64,000 nucleotides of DNA from the NCBI GenBank assembly GCA_029237695.1, contig CM055275.1:4528160-4592159 (forward strand), in the 5' to 3' direction. The notes under the pieces were generated by a model. That model made no database searches, was not told where the DNA came from, and was given only the letters and a program-made list of their open reading frames with translations. Numbering within the stretch: position 1 is the first letter of the stretch; each line of letters opens with the position of its first letter. A program made the translations under genes and the position numbers. This document shows, one piece after another, positions 27,101 to 31,500 of this stretch. The stretch is from Conchocele bisecta (lineage: Eukaryota > Mollusca > Bivalvia > Lucinida > Thyasiridae).

Positions 27101-28505
27101 GGAGACTGACAATACCACGAAATACATGTACCTGCATATCTGCATACATTATTAATAATTTCAGGGGCCGTCGATTTTGACGAATTTTGTGGGACGGGCA
27201 GGGTGACAATGTCTTTTGTGATATTTTTTTCAGTCACCTGTGGTCTTTGGCCAATCAAATTTCCTGATTTTGAGCTTGATAAATGAGTACATGCTCAGGA
27301 AGTTTATAAGCAGGGATCAGTCTAATGTTTATAGATTGGAGACATCTGCTCTCGTCTATCTGCTCTCGTCTATCTCTCACTACAATTTCACCACACTTTT
27401 CTCTATCACTCCTTGCCTATATGAGGCGAGACCAAAAGGTTTTGGGGTCCCTTGTATAGAACTGAATGCCAGCTGCAGTTTGAATTAAGTTCTGACAAAC
27501 ATGGGAGGCTCTTGGCGATGAATTCATTCTGAAGGATTCATCTCTCAAAAGTTGAACCTTACTGCGATATATGCCTTGTGCTCAATGATCTGTAGCCCAT
27601 TTCTCCAACATTGCAAAGTATATTTTTCTAGCAAAGTATACTTTGAGGGAGTAATCATTTAGTTTTCCCGAAATATAGAACTAATGACTGCATATATTTG
27701 ATGATTAAAAGTATGCAGAATTATTATACTGAATTCATTACATTATCACAGCCAAAATTGCTGTGATAATGTAATAAATTCAGTATAATAAAAATTAATA
27801 AATGTTTCTGCAATTTTCATGTAAATAAAAAATAATTCTGAAAATCGATATTAACCCTTAGACCGCTACTCACAACAATTGTCGTCTGCTGTTGCTTTTA
27901 TATCTTGCCTAAATTCTCGATAAAAACATGGTTTGACAGTGGAAATGATTCTGAAGTGCTGTCAAAGCATGTTCTAAATTATTCTAAAGTGCTGTCGAAG
28001 CATGTTTTTGATGATAAAACTGGAAAATAGAAAATAAACAGCAGACGACAAAAAAAATAAGATTGCGGTCTATGGGTTAATGAAAGCACTGCATTCCCGT
28101 CTGTATATGACCTTGCTGTTGAATGGACGTAAAACCGTCATTCTCTCAAACCAGTTCAAGTTATCAATTTGCAAATATGTGGTGTATACACATCTATTTT
28201 CACAAATAAGTTTGATCTGCAGCTGGCATCATTCAGTATATGAGGGCCATGCACGTTTGATCACCCCTCATAATAACAACTTCTCTACACTCTAACACAC
28301 TTCTTTACATTATCACCAATTTTGATAATATTTGGCCACAATGTGTGTCGAGGGATGGTGCTTTCTTTTGCATACAACCCAAGGTCACTGACGACTTATG
28401 TTCACCTTGTTTGGCAAAAACGTTAATTTTTTTAATTTAATATCAAGGATGCCAGCGAGGGGATTAGGTTGTGCTAAATAAAAAAAAAAACAAAATAAAA
28501 AAAAA

Positions 28506-28536
<31 letters not shown>

Positions 28537-31500
28537 CAAACGATTGCTCTTGTTAGGAATTATTTACTAATGTTGTATGCCCATTTGAAAAAAACGTAAC
28601 GTGTTCGTATGTATGTGTGGGGTGGGGGGCATGCTTTCATGCAAAACTAGAGTTGTACTTGACAGCTAGATCTCCACCGTGGCGGCCATTTTTAATTTGC
28701 GCACTTCTTACTGTCACGCAAAAACTCAAAGTTCTACAAATTCGGTTTCATGTTTATTACGACAAGACTTCAGGAATCCTATTTATTTCAAAATTGTCGG
28801 AAAATTATCTCCCCTTGGTGGTCATTTTTTTTTTTTCACATTCTATATCCTTGTTCCACAATAATGGGATGGATTTTACCTTATAGCTCATAGGCTGCAT
28901 ACGCAGCCTTATGCTCAATAAATGTAAATCCATCAGTTCTACTTGGACGGATCATAACCAAATTTGGTACACACTTTTATCATGGCAAGAGGAAGGACCC
29001 TATTGGTTTTCAGTGAGTATCTTGGCATTTCATTAAAATTGTCTCCTTAATACCAAGATGTGTTTTCATGGAAACTAAGAAAAATATGCTACATTTGTGG
29101 TCTGTTTATTGTTTTATGTAGCATGGTGAAGGTACCACAAGATTGTTAATGCTTTTTGATACTCGCTACTTCTGATTTCAATTGGGTTTTTGGCAATTTT
29201 AATTGGGTATTTACGCAATGTCGGACAGGTTTGTATGTAGACGTATCTACATATATATGCTAGTGTTACTTTTATCTGAGGTGATCATAGCGGTCACCCT
29301 TGTGTCCATCTGTAGTGTAGAATTATTATGACCATGAGTACTGTGGTTTATGTCAGTAGATTTGTGGATGTTAACAGCATATTTCATTTGATTATCACAT
29401 AGTTGCATTTGATTATTAAATAAATATTACAATATTTTGTGGATGCACCTTATATGGTCATATCAAACGTAAATAATACCTTTGGTGTACAATGATTACT
29501 TATAGCATGTAAATACATTGTTTTAGATTATTTAAATACATTTCTCTTAACTATACACACTATATTTTATGCCTACAATGTAATATTCAAATTATTTGAT
29601 TGCTTAACAATATATGGTCATCTATCAAACATGAAATGCAACTCATTTAAACACATATTTCACTTCAAACATGAACGACACATCTTTACATTATCACATG
29701 TATATTAGTGTAACACATAGCATTTATAATTTGCCCTACTTTCTAAGCCAATCGCTGGCCAGTATCGCACTCAACTAATTTCACATTCTAATTAAAAGTT
29801 CAATATGTGAACTATAACTATTACATATAAACAAAATATACCGGTATGGTCAATAATTTGTGGGCGGTAATATGCTTTGTGTCTTGTGAACTGATGGCAA
29901 CACGCCGTAAAATCATTTCTAAATATAGCGCTGAACATTTAATGATTAATTTAATAGATGTTGGCGAAAGCGTTGCAATATGCGATTAATTGAGATGAAA
30001 TGCTGTTCTTTCATTGGTCGAGAAACTAGGGTAAACAATAATGTAACTTATTGGGGTAAATCTTGTGAAATAATGGACTGCGATGCTGGCGAGCCATTGG
30101 CTTAGAATGTAGGGCGAATTATAAAATATAATATCGATACTTGTATTCTTAGAATTGGTTGCAGTCAAACCTGCAAGACAAAAGTACCAATGTCACACAA
30201 TTGTACTGTTTCATGATATACATAGCTCTTACTCTAATATCGATTATTGTATTTCTAATGTTCGTTGCAGCAATCAGCAGACCTGCGGGACAAAAAATAA
30301 CATGATTTCTCCGTTTCAGGCGATCGACGACGTCGACCTACATATAGCAGAGTATCCGCATTATGGAAAAGGCTTTGTGAAAACATGCAAGGTAAGCAGT
30401 TTTCTCTAATTTTGTCTGCCTGCAGAGCTCCAGATAAGGTTCGTATTGCCGTATTTACGCAATTATTTTAGTAGAATATGCATTGATTATATCGCAGTTT
30501 CATTAAAAATCTTGCATCTTCTTGCGGTTTGCGACTAGTGTAGGGCCAGATCAGCCTGTGCATCTGCACAGTCTGATCAGGTTCTACACTGTTGAACATT
30601 TCATCAATGAAATACCTGTCGTGTGTGTATTAAGCTATATAGATGGTTATCGGGCTACATGGGTGTGATATTTGATCACGAGCTACGCTGGTCGCAAAAC
30701 CCATGAGCCCCATTTCTCCAATCACAACCACATGTGATCTTAGCTGTTGTTGGGACGTTAAACTCTTTCCCCCAGGTGAGCCCGGACGCGTACCTCCAGA
30801 TGGCACTACAGATCACGTATTACAAGATCGCGGGCAAACACCCGCTGACTTACGAGTCGTCGATGACGCGACTCTACCTCATGGGACGCACAGAGACGGT
30901 GAGGTCTCTCACTCTCGAGGCTGTCCACTTTGTCAGGTAATTTTCCTTGGCTGTATTGTGGCTAGACTAATATGCCATGTCTCTATATCATGTTTATTCT
31001 TCATTTTTATAATTTATTAGTTACTTTGCTATAGGTATCGGTAGTAAAGCCATAGTGCCATGTCTATATTGTGGAATATGGTATGCAAATATGTTTTAGT
31101 TATTGTTCATATTTTTATCGTTTAGGAATGAAATGTGAGGTAGCATTACCGCAGCATTAGTTCTTTAAAAACCCAATATGTGAACAATAACACACTTGTA
31201 GTTAGCCAGGTTTATAATGCAGTCTTCCATCCGAGTATTGATTTTCCATTTTCAGTCGATCTCATTAAGTGTGGTAAAGTATAATTTACTGTAAAATCTT
31301 GCCATATGTGGAAAAAGTTGGAGTGCTCTACTGGCCAGCGATTGGCTTTAAAGAAAGTAGCGCGAATTATAACATTTGTTTTCAGTGAAGTGCTTTTTTT
31401 GCTTTCATGTTTATTTTAAATGAAAATAGTGTACTAAAACCAAGCAATATGATTGGAAATAGTATGTAATGAAGGTGTGAACAAAAATGAATGATAGGGG